A stretch of 64,000 nt of DNA. It comes from Epiperipatus broadwayi. Its lineage: Eukaryota > Onychophora > Udeonychophora > Euonychophora > Peripatidae. Each line of letters begins with the position of its first letter. Position 1 is the first letter of the stretch. The notes beneath the pieces are model-generated. The model saw only the letters and a program-made list of their open reading frames with translations, was not told the origin of the DNA and made no database searches. Location of the stretch: contig JAQFVV010006221.1 of the NCBI GenBank assembly GCA_028023455.1, positions 1,992,001-2,056,000 of the forward strand, written 5' to 3'. Of this stretch, positions 38,458 to 49,799 are shown one piece after another. Both the position numbers and the translations under genes were made by a program.

Positions 38458-38655
38458 GAATAATCCTAATGTCAATGTCAGGGAAAACAATTTTGATCAT
38501 GAATCATTTGAGAAATGGTCAATATATTCATCATATGAAAATCATCTTTTAAAACTGACCGCATTATTAAATGGCAATACAGATGTTGATTCTGAAGGTA
38601 AAGAAGCACCAAAAAGTAAAAAAAAAAAGGCATGTAAAAAATCTAAATCACCTAC
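38458..38655 (+). CDS. Candidate host exon (internal, 198 bp)
   Basis: This is the strongest candidate for host coding sequence. A polypyrimidine tract, (T)11AAG, ends at 38457, and a consensus donor, GTAAGTAT, starts at 38656. Between them one frame stays open for 65 codons (first full codon at 38459). The peptide has an acidic-polar first half (FDHESFEKW, then YENHLLKLTALLNGN) and a lysine-rich end, KSKKKKACKKSKSP, which could be a nuclear localisation or nucleic-acid-binding tail. The length is divisible by three, so the exon is symmetric. I do not recognise the protein family. No neighbouring exon was found, so the introns would be long. The alternative is a chance splice-like arrangement in a transposon fragment. 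Confidence 0.55.
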
Positions 38656-39301
38656 GTAAGTATATTATTTATTATAATCCATTCTATAATTTATATTATT
38701 AAGGAATTGTAACTTTTATGAATCCAAATATTTATGAATCCAAATATTAAAACACCTATCAATTCATTATGAAATAAGAATAGATAATATGAGCCAACTT
38801 CTGTATTGTAAATTTTAATAAATGGCACATCGTTTATTTTACTTCATAATGAGCTCAATAGAGGTTACTGTAATATTATTTCATATTCATTATGTATCTT
38901 TAAGTAATTAATAATAGATTTGATTTGTTAAGATTTAAAAAAATAATTTTGTGTGTGTAATAATTATAACACAGTAATGGATTTGTGTATACATCGTCAA
39001 AGTTGTATGTATTACAATTGAGCATGCTCATTTAACACTAAATAAGAAATTTGATTATCTTCCTCAAATTCAGTTTACCATTAATTTACTTAATTGATAA
39101 TTGCCCATTGCGTATCTAGAAAATATAAATCTTTTTATGATTTTTTTTTTAAGTGGAAATTATTATATTATTGAGATCATCTAAAGAAATTAAACAATTT
39201 TTCAAAATAAGAGTCTATAATTTATAACAATAAAATCTGTAAAAGGCAGCTTCTTTATAAAATGTCAAATTAAATTAATTTATAATAAATAATATATATA
39301 T
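38656..39301. other. Downstream of the exon: no gene seen
   Basis: AT-rich sequence following the donor site. It contains a 16-bp tandem duplication (TATGAATCCAAATATT) near 38716-38747. The run of AT just before 39302 is the left flank of the composite LTR element. Confidence 0.5.
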
Positions 39302-42300
39302 TGAACCGGATACTTTATCCGATTCAATGGTTTCATTGCCATTAAAAAGTTCTAAAGTTAAAAGCTTTAAAACCATTTAAAAATTGTTTATAAGAGTATA
39401 TGTATTAACACACATACTTAGTTATGTTAAAAAATGTCTTTTTTTTTATTTATATAAAATTGATTTCTAAAATAGTTTTTTTTTAACGCTTGTTTTTATT
39501 TATTTTTTATCAATTTAATTAAAAGCGAGCAAACTTTTTAATTGCATTCCTGATTCTTTTATTTTAATTATCGTCATTTTTAGTTTAATTTTAAAAGCGG
39601 AGATTTAATTTTGTGTTGTTGTTTTTCTATAAAATAAATCCCTAGTTAGAATTCTTAATTAAGTTTGAGCGGGAGATTGAGATTTGCCCTGGCCTAAGGC
39701 TTAGAATTGACCAACAAGAAAGTTTACGCGGGAGATTGGAGAGGTTAGAAATAACCCCAAAAATTTCGGACATTTTAGATTATTCTTGACTTGACTAAGC
39801 TAATTCTGCTTCACCATGATTCATTCAGCATCTTATAATTTCACTATTCGCAGTTATATTAGCTTGCTGAGATTTGTACTGTGTTGGCAGTTCGGGCATT
39901 TAATTTGTTTTCAAAATTTGCTGTGAATAAAATATATTCTGCTGCTTGTCGTTAAGTATACTTCATATTACTGCCTACGTTTGCTTTCGTAAGATGTCAA
40001 AATTCACTGCTTTACGTTTGCTAACCTACAACATTCTTTGCTAACTTAACTAAGCACAGACCTCTAATTCCAAGCTGTTCTTTCGTTATGCCATGAAAGT
40101 TTGAAGTAAAAAGGATCCCGAAATATGCCTTTACACTTGCCGCCTTGAAGAGAAGACAGCTGAAAGATGAACTCAAAAATAAATGTGAGCACTTTTGAAA
40201 AACTACGTCAACTCTGCTTTACCATAAGGTAAAAACAGTTCTTATTCTTTCCAGGGTAAATAAATCTTTTAATTAAATCTCCGCTCAATCTAAAAATAAA
40301 TCTGTAGTTTTAAGAATTATTTAATCTCATAATTATTATATGTATTTGCTTCTCATTGTATTTATAGTGTGTCTTAGTTTTAAGATTCCAAGTTTGCTTT
40401 CAATTTTATTTATCGGAGACTGTATGGTGAGTTTTATATTTTATATGCTTAATGTCTCTGTTTATATGCCTAACTCTTTCTAAATGCTTTGGCAGAGTTT
40501 CATAATTTTCTTTAAATCACCTGTCCCTATTGTAACGATCCGGAGAATGCGACTTCACGTAAACTGCACTACAGGGCGCCATCTAGGCATTTGAACCTAG
40601 AAAAATTTATAGAGTAGGCAGATACGTCAGTCAAAAAAAAAAAAAAAAATTTTTTTTTTTTTAAATTTGATTCCGGTCGTTAGCTCATGTCACTAGCTCA
40701 GTGGAATAGCAGAGATTTAATAAGATAATCTAAGAGTATATATAAAAAAAAGAATAAAATAAGCCACTGCCAGTAATTAATATCCAAACATTTATTTATG
40801 CACATATATATAAGATTTAAAACTATTTTAGTATTAGTTTTACATTTTAACATTTAACATTATTTTTAACTTTACCTTAGATTTTAATTTACATTTTAAT
40901 TTCTATTATATTATAAGTTTACATTTTAATTAAGTTCGCACAGATGGGATTATAAAAGCTTGTTTTAATATGTTGCTATAGATCGGTTACATAGATTACA
41001 CGGTTAAAAACATTTCAAAGTAAACATAAACGATCAAAATATAAAATCATTGATTACTGACAATTGCGGAGGGAAATTTATACGTAACCCAATAGTATTC
41101 ACCATAAGATACTTGCATTGTCATCAATAACTTAAAAGACATCCGAATAAATACATTTTAGATACTCACCATAAGGTATCATTATTTATCGAATGTCTAT
41201 ATATTTTGATCAAATATGGAAACGCAAAACATAGTTAACCAATAAACAATCCATGCAAGCATCTATAAACAACTTAAATTTAATGCATTTTTATTTAGGG
41301 TCGAGTATGAATAGACCACATACATTTGCTTTTGAAAATAAACATTCTATTCCTATTTAACCTTAGGCTAAAATTCGTAGTCAAACTGGCATCAATCCAT
41401 TTGATATATCGATGTATTCAATGTAATAAAATACGGCAGCACAAAAGGTTAAGAGAAGAAATTGCCTCTTATGAGATAGGAATATTACATCTATCTGCAA
41501 AGAAGAGCAATAAAACAAAAAACTCCATAGAAAGGAACTGCGGTATCTGACTTATAATTCCTTCCATAGGCAAACGGAAGTGTGCGGCGTATGAAGCGAT
41601 TCTGCCCGTAGCGAATCAATATTACATCTACTAATCACACCAATATATCCAATCCATTGACCCAATTTAACCACGAAACAAATAACCTAAGATTACCCTT
41701 CCTTAATATAACTTTACAAATCTATACAGCCATTCACGCCCGACTTAAGTTTAACATTTATATAATTAATTTAACGAAAAACAAAAAAAATCATGATTAA
41801 AAACTTAAAGAATAAAAAATAAATAAATGGAAATGATTTTACATAAATAAGAAAAAAAATACATCAAATAACACTATTAATAAAGAATTTAGTTTGGTCA
41901 GATAGGATTCTATTTGTAACAATTAAATACTAGGAAAGTTCTTAGTGTTTTCAAATTAATATTGTTCGTTATATCTTAGAAAGTTCTTACGGTTTTAGAA
42001 ATGTTCATCTTTTACAGTTGCTTGCCGTTTGAAATCCAGCGTTAAATTTCCCGATGATCCTGTGGTCCTCTGAATATAAGAAAAGCGATGTTTCATTTTT
42101 CCATTTTATAACAACTGAAGGGATTGAACGTGCGTCCTTCAATCTCTTCTCCCGCACCTCCGCACTAACATCTATCTGTCACATCGTAATAATCATAACA
42201 ACTCACTGATTAATAATTTCCAAATTTTCCTTTTATACGTATTCGAAGGATTGACTTGGCATTATGTCATCGATGTGATGATCCTTTCGCTGAGGTCCGA

Positions 42301-44121
42301 TTTCCCGATGGATTTCTTTCATTGGCTATTTGTTTCTATTGTTTTCCTATCTGACCGATGTTTTTACATTTAAATGCCCAAGGCTGGTTTACATTTGACT
42401 AATTAAATTTATCATTTCCATTTCTGATTAATTAACCTGTTTTCCAAATCAAAGATATATTTAAAGATAAATTTAAAGATATAATTTTATTTCCAAATCT
42501 TTTTAAAATTTAGTTTTAAAATACTTTTTCTTTAATAAAGTTTTATTTTAATAATTTTTCATTATCTGTGCGATTTAATATATAAGAGTTTAAGATGATA
42601 TTTAATTTCAATTTTTAATTCTTAAAGAAAATTTTTAAATGCGAACTTTTTAATTTACTTTCATGTTTAATAAATAAATAAAAAAAACAATGTAACAAAC
42701 GTCTGTGCTCGTTACACTATTTTATTGTCCAATAATTAATTTAAATTACTGTGTTTGCATTTTTTGTAACCGCAAATCTTTTGGCTGGCAGTTTATCGTG
42801 TTTGTTATTCTGGTTTTTCTGTAGTTGGAGATTTCCTTTCTTCTTTTATAGATTACGTAAGATTGTAATCATTAATCAAATCAATCTTGAATGTCCTTAA
42901 AGGTTGTACATCAAGAGCTGCCCTGCAGACAATATGACATCTCTAGTCCAATATACTAGAGAATGGTTGCCCACGCTGTTCGTTGATTTTCTACAAGATC
43001 ATATTGTTTTTCATATCTCTGAATCGGAAAACTGGAATTGTTGTTTTTTTATAAATCGCCAGCAGGAAGATACTATTAATCCCTTTTTAAATTGTAGGTG
43101 ATAGAAAGTTTCTTTCTTCGAAAGCATTTAATGTTTTAATATTTTCAGCTCATATACACTCTCTGATGAATTAGTGTATGAAATCTAAGTCAAACCTTAG
43201 TATTTTGTTTGCTGGATTTATTTTATCTTTTATGTGTTGCTTTAAATTTATTTGTCAGAGCGTGTACTGGGAATTTGATTTGTAAAGTTATTTGTAATTC
43301 TAATTATTTCATTTTTTTTTTTTTGATAAATACTTGGGGAGACATAAATAGTTTTCTAAATTATTTACCTGTCTCCTATTGAGACTTAATTATTATGACC
43401 TCATTAGTCAATTAAGGTGGTGAGTGCTCGCCCTCGCTGGTTTGTTGATTCATGCAAGAAACTTTCCTTACTTTTCATTTTAGAACTTTTGAATAAGGAA
43501 ACCAGAATTTCTCAGATGAATTGTCAGCTGAAGGAAAATCAATCCCTTCTTTTTTAATTCACTATTAGAAAATTAGTCTGTCTGCGAAAGCGTTGACATT
43601 GTATTCTTTCTAGTATATGCCTGATATAACCATATTTATCGTGTGTAAAGCTCTACTTTAAAATTTTATATTACTCTTAATAAAATTTTCAAATTGCAAA
43701 ATAATTTTAAATTATTTTGCAGACATTTGTCTTAGTGCTTTATTTCTCATTTGTCTGAACAATATTCATCAGCTCTTGCTAGCTCTCTGAGTCTAGTCGG
43801 CGCAAACCATCACCATCCACTTTTGATCGTGGTAAATAAATTTCCCATGTGATGTGATGTATTGTGTCTTGTCCTTAAACGAAGTCAAGAATATCTCAGC
43901 AATTATGCTCAGATAAAACCTGTTAGCCACTTTATTTTGCATTCCCCACTCTAAATGTTCCCATATTCTGTTCCATCCCATTTCCACAACATAATCTTTG
44001 TCAACTCTATAACCTTTATATCTAAATCCCCTTTATCTTTTCCCAAACCCAGCATAAAAATCAATACATAGTGATCTGGTGGCGCCCTCTGTGATCAAAG
44101 ATAGATTGAGTGACCATTACA
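39302..44121 (+). repeat. Left long repeat (LTR-like), interrupted
   Basis: 39302-40530 matches 45587-46644 plus 48448-48632, and 42717-43850 matches 48633-49800, at high identity by eye. Landmarks are AAAGCGGAGATTTAATTTTG, GAGCGGGAGATTGAGATTTG and CGGAAAACTGGAATTGTTG. The repeat is interrupted by the solo LTR at 40531-42716. Its last 270 bp (43850-44121) is a shortened LINE 3' tail on the minus strand, joined to a 55-bp G+C-richer module ending ATTGAGTGACCATTACA. The 64-65 codon frames at 42904-43101 and 48843-49034 are the same segment in the two repeats. Their shared openness reflects recent duplication rather than demonstrated coding. Confidence 0.8.
40531..42716 (+). mobile_element. Solo LTR (2186 bp) with TSD CTAT
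   Basis: The sequence TGTAACGATCCGG...GCTCGTTACA has perfect TGTAAC/GTTACA inverted ends. It interrupts a sequence that is continuous in the other repeat (CCTGTCCCTATTTTATTGTC at about 48620). CTAT is duplicated on both sides (40527-40530 and 42717-42720). Comparison with that empty site fixes the boundaries to the base. No pair of LTRs is seen inside, so this is a solo LTR. A diverged relative is at 5860-7680. An A/T homopolymer block (A then T) lies at about 40627-40662. Confidence 0.92.
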
Positions 44122-45586
44122 TACTTATTAAATTTTAGCGCAACAACATAGGGCTTCGATTTTTAAAGCCCATGTAAGATTTGGTTTATACAATTGAGAA
44201 AGATTTCAGATGTAGGAGGCAAGATTTAGTAGGTAGGGATCAGTTTTTGTTAGTTATAAGGGGGTTCGTCTTTTTCATATGAGATAATAATATAAAACAA
44301 TTAAAGAGTGTTTTTCTGTGAAATCTATTTTAAAAAAAAAGTGTTAAAAATAGTTCTTTTTCATATGAGATAATAAAACAGTTAAATAGTGTTGTTTTTT
44401 TTTTGTTTCTTTGGATTTATTGTTGAACGAAAGAAAGTTTTAAAAAAATAATAATAATATTAAGAGTTATATTTTGGAAAAGTGAAAATAAAAGTTAGAG
44501 CGGGGTTCAATCTTGTTTTGAAAATGGGAATAGTTGAGAAAGAAAAAGAAGAGTCAGAGACTAGAATGATGATGAGTGAAATGCGGCAAGAATTCAAGCA
44601 AAGTCAGCAAGCAATGATGGCAGAGTTCAAATCAGAAATGAAGGAAGAAATTAGCGAGTTCAAATTAGAAATGATTAAGGAAATGAAGGCAATGAGAAGA
44701 GAAATAATGGGAAGAGTAGAAGAAAGTCAGGAAATAGAAAAAGAAGTTAAGTACCAAAAGATATAGAAATTGAAGTAGAACAGGATAGTGTTAGAATAGA
44801 TAAGGCGGAAAGAAATATAGAAATAGATAGTGATTGGATACAAATAGATAGTGCTAAAAAAAAGTAGAAAATGTAGATTATGAGATAGAAGAAAGTTATA
44901 AGTTAAAGGCCGAAATAATATAAAAGAGTTTTTACAAGATTAAAAATGAGTTGAGTAAAATAACTTCATTTTGAACATGGATCTAAAGCAAAGAAAAAAG
45001 TTAAGAAAAAGAGTAAGGTGTATGACTTTAAAGCAGAAATAGAGCAATCTTATTTAAAACGTTCAAAAAAATTGTAGAAGATAAAGCACTGATAGTATGA
45101 ATAATAAAGTGGGATACTTCATAGAAAGGTGTTTTGCTCGGCAAAAAAGGTTTTCAGATATGAGGCAGAAAACAAAACAGAACGTGAAAGGGATAAGAGA
45201 AAAATGTATTAGCTAGAAAATAGAACAGAATGAGAAAGAGACAAAATAGTAAATTCTAGCAAGTAAAATATAAGAGACGGAAAGAACTTATTTAAGAAAG
45301 TTATTGAAAAGAGGAAAAGAACCGCCGGACAAAGGTTAAGGGTTCAGCTTTTAGTAATCGGACGGATTGTTTTTAATAATAATAATAATAAAAAAGATTT
45401 TGTTAATGAATTATGAGAATGGATAAGTTAAATGTATTTTAATAAAATATTGTTTTAGAGTGCAAGGCAAACGTTCAGCCAGGTTTCTAAGGGGGGGGGG
45501 GTTAAAATGTTTAAAGTTTAAAAAAAAAAAATTATGTAGCACAGGAATGCTTTTATTATTTTTTTTTGATGACCTGTTGGAACAAT
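44122..45586 (+). mobile_element. Internal region of the composite LTR element
   Basis: This purine-rich, A-rich region includes the coiled-coil frame at 44482-44766, followed by frame-broken sequence that keeps matching the internal region of the second LTR element. For example RYEAENKTERERDK near 45155-45200 parallels YEAENRMVRERDK at 61450-61510, and AGAACCGCCGGACAAAGG near 45317 parallels AGAACCGCCTGACAAAG on the minus strand near 61390. It ends with a run of about 12 G at 45490. No polymerase or integrase is seen. Confidence 0.75.
44482..44766 (+). CDS. Coiled-coil Gag-like protein fragment
   Basis: This 94-codon frame is almost entirely charged and helical, with repeating heptad-like units (EMRQEFKQSQQAMMAEFKSE, then EMKEEISEFKLEMIKEM). 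It is predicted to form a long coiled coil. It aligns with the minus-strand protein at 61696-62100, which has MVEKEKE, EISETQMMMK and EIMGRVE/EITGKVE-like counterparts. The position inside an LTR-type element suggests a Gag-like structural or RNA-binding role; this is inference from position, because no zinc knuckle or capsid motif is visible. It stops at 44764-44766, but matching sequence continues downstream in broken frames, so the gene is probably truncated. The initiator is the first Met in the open frame; a more internal Met at 44524 fits the start of homology equally well. Confidence 0.6.
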   Translation: MKIKVRAGFNLVLKMGIVEKEKEESETRMMMSEMRQEFKQSQQAMMAEFKSEMKEEISEFKLEMIKEMKAMRREIMGRVEESQEIEKEVKYQKI

Positions 45587-46644
45587 TGAACAGGGTGCTT
45601 TATCCGATTTAATGGCTTCATTGCCAATAATAAAACCCTTTTATTTTCATTAAATTTCTAAAGATAAAAAGTTTAAAACTATTTAAAAATTGTTTATAAG
45701 TGTATGTGTATTAATACACATCCATTTATCTTAAAAAAATGTCATTTTATTTTTTTTTATAAAATTGATTTCTAAAATAGTTTTCTTTTGCCGCTTGTTT
45801 TTATTTATTTATTTTATCAAATTAATTAAAAGCAAGCAAATTTTTTAATTGCATTCCTGTTTCTTTTATTTTAATTACTGTCATTTTTAGTTTAATTTTA
45901 AAAGCGGAGATTTAATTTTGTGTTGTTGTTTTTCTATAAAACAAATCCCTGGTTAGAATTCTTAATTAAGTTTGAGCGGGAGATTGAGATTTGCCCTGGC
46001 CTAAGGCTTAGAATTAAACAACAAGAAAGTTTACGCGGAAGATTGGAGATGTTATAAATAACCCCCAAAATTTCGGACATTTTAGATTATTCTTGGCTTG
46101 GCTAAGCTAATTCTGCTTCACCATGATTCATTCAGCATCTTATAATTTCACTATTCGCAGTTATATTAGCTTGCTGAGATTTGTACTGTGTTGGCAGTTC
46201 GGGCATTTAATTTGTTTTCAAAATTTGCTGTGAATAAAATATATTCTGCTGCTTGTCGTTAAGTGTACTTCATATTACTGCCTACGTTTGCTTTCATAAG
46301 ATGTCAAAATTCACTGCTTTACGTTTGCTAACCTACAACATGCCGTGCTAACTTAACTAAGGATGGACCTCTAATTCCAAGCTGTTCTTTCATCATGCCA
46401 TGAAAGTCTGAAGTAAAAAGCATTCCGAAATATGCCTCAACACTTGCTGCCTTGAAGAGAAGACACCTGATAGATGAATTCAAAAATAAATGTGCGCACT
46501 TTTGAAAAACTACGTGAACTCCGCTTATTTTTTTAAGGGTAAATAAATCTTTTAATTAAATCTCCGCTCAATCTAAAAATAAATCTGTAGTTTTAAGAAT
46601 TATTTAATCTCATATTTGTTATATGTATTTGCTTCTCATTGTAT

Positions 46645-48447
46645 TGTAACAGAATTACCTTTTTGACTCGTAATAAATGTTTTAATTTACACTTTTACTA
46701 TCGACACAACTGTCACGTCAAGCAAGAAGCCAATACAGACGAATTATTTAAGTCTATATTCCTGATCGAACAATCTAATATTCCAGTATTATTTTTCCCA
46801 ACCAGACGCTCCTTGGTTGCTGGATACTCCATTCATAAGAATGATTAATAAAACAACCCAGCGCTTGAAATATTTATAAAATTTACGAGATTTAATGTTA
46901 CTGTACTAGATTGACACGTGTACCTTTTACTAGAATTAATGTCTACTTAATATTTAATAAGCCTTACGGGTATATCATTCTAATTAGTATGGTGGAGAAA
47001 GAAAGACGAGACGTAAAGAGCTATTCATTCAAAAATACTTTTTTATACAATACATTAAATACACACTAAAGATATAATATTTAAACAAAAAATAAGAAAT
47101 CATTAAAATAATACAGATTATATTTAATTTAACCCTTCACCCTGAATGATAATTGTTCTTAATTTATATGTAGATATTCTAGAGCTTGGAGTCCCTTTCT
47201 CCACGTATTGGATAAAGAAAACTACTAATTATTTGGTTCACTAATATTTACAGTTGCAATTGCATTTTAATTTCTGTGGCCATTTTAAGAAAGTGTATAC
47301 CCGCGTGATATATTTAAAGTTTAATTATCTAGGTTTTTCTGGACTTGGACGACTACTTCGTTAACCATCAAGTGGATTATTCCACTTCTTTTGGAGAGAT
47401 GGAAATTCTTGGGATCTGGCTCGGACTCCTTCATGCAGCTTACTTCGGTCGTATTCTTTACGGCTTCAATGACAGGGAAGGTGAACCATCAGGCAGGCGC
47501 TATCTCTGCTATTACTTCATGGGGAAGATGACATTACACCCGAGGCATGCGTGGATCAACTGGCATCCATTTGTGGCCCCTTACCCCTGCATTCTCGATG
47601 TTTCAAATTCTTGGTCCATTTTTTTCATATCAAAAAAAAACAGCTCACAAACTAAACTGTGTTTCGGCTCAGCAGACTCTCAAGAAGAACTCAAACATAG
47701 CTCCTTTTCTTCACTGTCTTCTCCCAGAATCCTTTTCTTATCTTCTTTTATTGTTCATTGGAATGTCATTAATTACATTTCACACCTTTATTTTACTTTC
47801 TCTCATAAAATACATAAATTTTCTTCTTGTTTTTCCTTTTTTTTTTTTTTATTTACTTCCATAATATTGGGTTTTTGTTACTTTTCCATTTCTTTTTTCA
47901 TAAAATAATTTTATTATTTACACACTATCTTTCTTTCCTTTACATAGCTATACATATATTTCAGATGTCCCAATGTGTAGTTTAAAGAGATGATCTTTAT
48001 CTTTTTTTATGAATCTATTTATTTTATTTGTACCAAAGATCGAATTTTGTGATTGCTAATTCTACAATCATTAACCCCCTTTTTATTTACTTTTCCCTTT
48101 AAGACTTGATCATCAACTTCGATGATCCTATTTTAATATTCCCTTAACTTTACTATTCTTAAATTTTTTAAAAAGTTGACTTTGGAAGGTGAAAGATAAG
48201 AATCTTGTTCGCTTACCTTCCTTCACTTTCTTTAATTACTATAATTGATTCTGTTTTTAATTGCATTCCTCAACTACACCATTTTGATTTTTTTTATTGA
48301 CACTATCTTAAAATAAATTTCTTTTCTTTCCTACGTTTTATTATCCAATTTCTATTTATTAATTTACATATAAAACTCACATTTAATATTATGCGATATA
48401 TATATGGAATGTACACATGTGTGATCACAGTATGTGGGATCATCACA
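46645..48447 (+). mobile_element. Solo LTR (1803 bp) with TSD GTAT
   Basis: The insert begins TGTAACAGAATTACC and ends GGGATCATCACA, flanked by GTAT at 46641-46644 and 48448-48451. The uninterrupted sequence is seen in the left repeat at 40362-40372 (TTGTATTTATAGTG). It is a different family from the 40531 solo LTR. The long frame of 187 codons at 47345-47908 lies inside and has no recognised domain; its second half is homopolymer-rich translation. The GC-richer segment 47340-47600 is typical of the transcribed part of an LTR, but this is not proven. Confidence 0.88.
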
Positions 48448-49799
48448 GTATTTATAATGCGTCTCAGAATCTTAGTTTTAAGATTCCAAGTTTGCTTTCA
48501 ATTTTATTTATCGGAGAGTGTATGGTGAGTGTTATATTTTATTTGCTTAATATGTCTCTGTTTATATGCCTAACTCTTTCTAAATGCCTTGGCAGAGTTT
48601 CGTAATTTTCTTTAAATCACCTGTCCCTATTTTATTGTCCAATAATTAATTTAAATTACTGTGTTTGCGCTTTTTGTAAACCGCAAATCTTTTGGCTGGC
48701 GGTTTATCGTGTTTGTTACTCTGGTTTTTCTGTAGTTGGAGATTTCCTTTCTTCTTTTATAGATTACGTAAGATCATAATCATTAATCATTTTCTCTTGT
48801 CTTGCATGTGAAATCAACCTTGAATGGCCTTAAAAGTGGTACATGAAGAGCTGTCCTGCGGACAATATGACGTCTCTAGTCCAATGTACTAGGGAATGCT
48901 CGCTCACACTGTTTGTTGATTTCCTACAAGACCATATTGTTTTTCATATCTCTGAATCGGAAAACTGGAATTGTTGTTCTTTTATAAATCGCCAGCAGGA
49001 AGATACTATTAATCCCCTTTTAAATTGTAGGTGATAGAACATTTCTTTCTGCTAAAGCATTTAATGTTTTAATATTTTCAGCTCATATATACTCTGTGAT
49101 GAATTAGCATATAAAATCTAAGTCAAACCTTAGTATTTTGTTTGCTAGATTTATTTTATCTTTTATCTATTGCTTTAAATTCTGTTGCTTTAAATTTATT
49201 TGTCAGAGCGTGTACTGGGAATTTGATTTGTAAAGTTATTTGTAATTTCTAATTATTTCATTTTTTTTTTTTTTTTGATAAATACTTGGGCAAACATAAA
49301 TAGTTTTCTAAATTATTTACCTGTTTCCTATTGAGACTTAATTATTATGACCTCATTAGTCAATAAGCTGGTGAATGCTTGCCTTTGCTGGTTCGTTGAT
49401 TCATGCAAGAAACTTTCCTTACTTTTCATTTTAGAACTTTTGAATAAGAAAACCAGAATTTCTCAGGTGAATTGTCAGCTGAAGGAAAATCATTCCCTTT
49501 TTTAATTCACTATTAGAAAATTAGTCTGTCTGCCAAAGCATTGACATTGTATTCTTTCTAGTATACACCTGATAGAATCATATTTATCATGTGTAAAGCT
49601 CTACTTTAAAATTTTATATTATTCTTAATAAAATTTTCAAATTAATTTAAAATTATTTTGCTGATGTTTGTCTTAGTGCTTTTATTTCTCAATTGTCTGA
49701 ACAATATTCATGAGCTCTTGCTATGTTCCTGTGTTTAGTCAGCACAAACCATCATCACCATCCACTTTTGATGACGGTAAACAAATTTTCCATGAAATG

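Noticed and set aside
47345-47908. 187-codon open frame, the longest but one in the window
   Set aside because: It lies inside a solo LTR bounded by a target duplication, has no recognised domain, and its second half is translation of T-rich sequence. Another frame is open over the same DNA.
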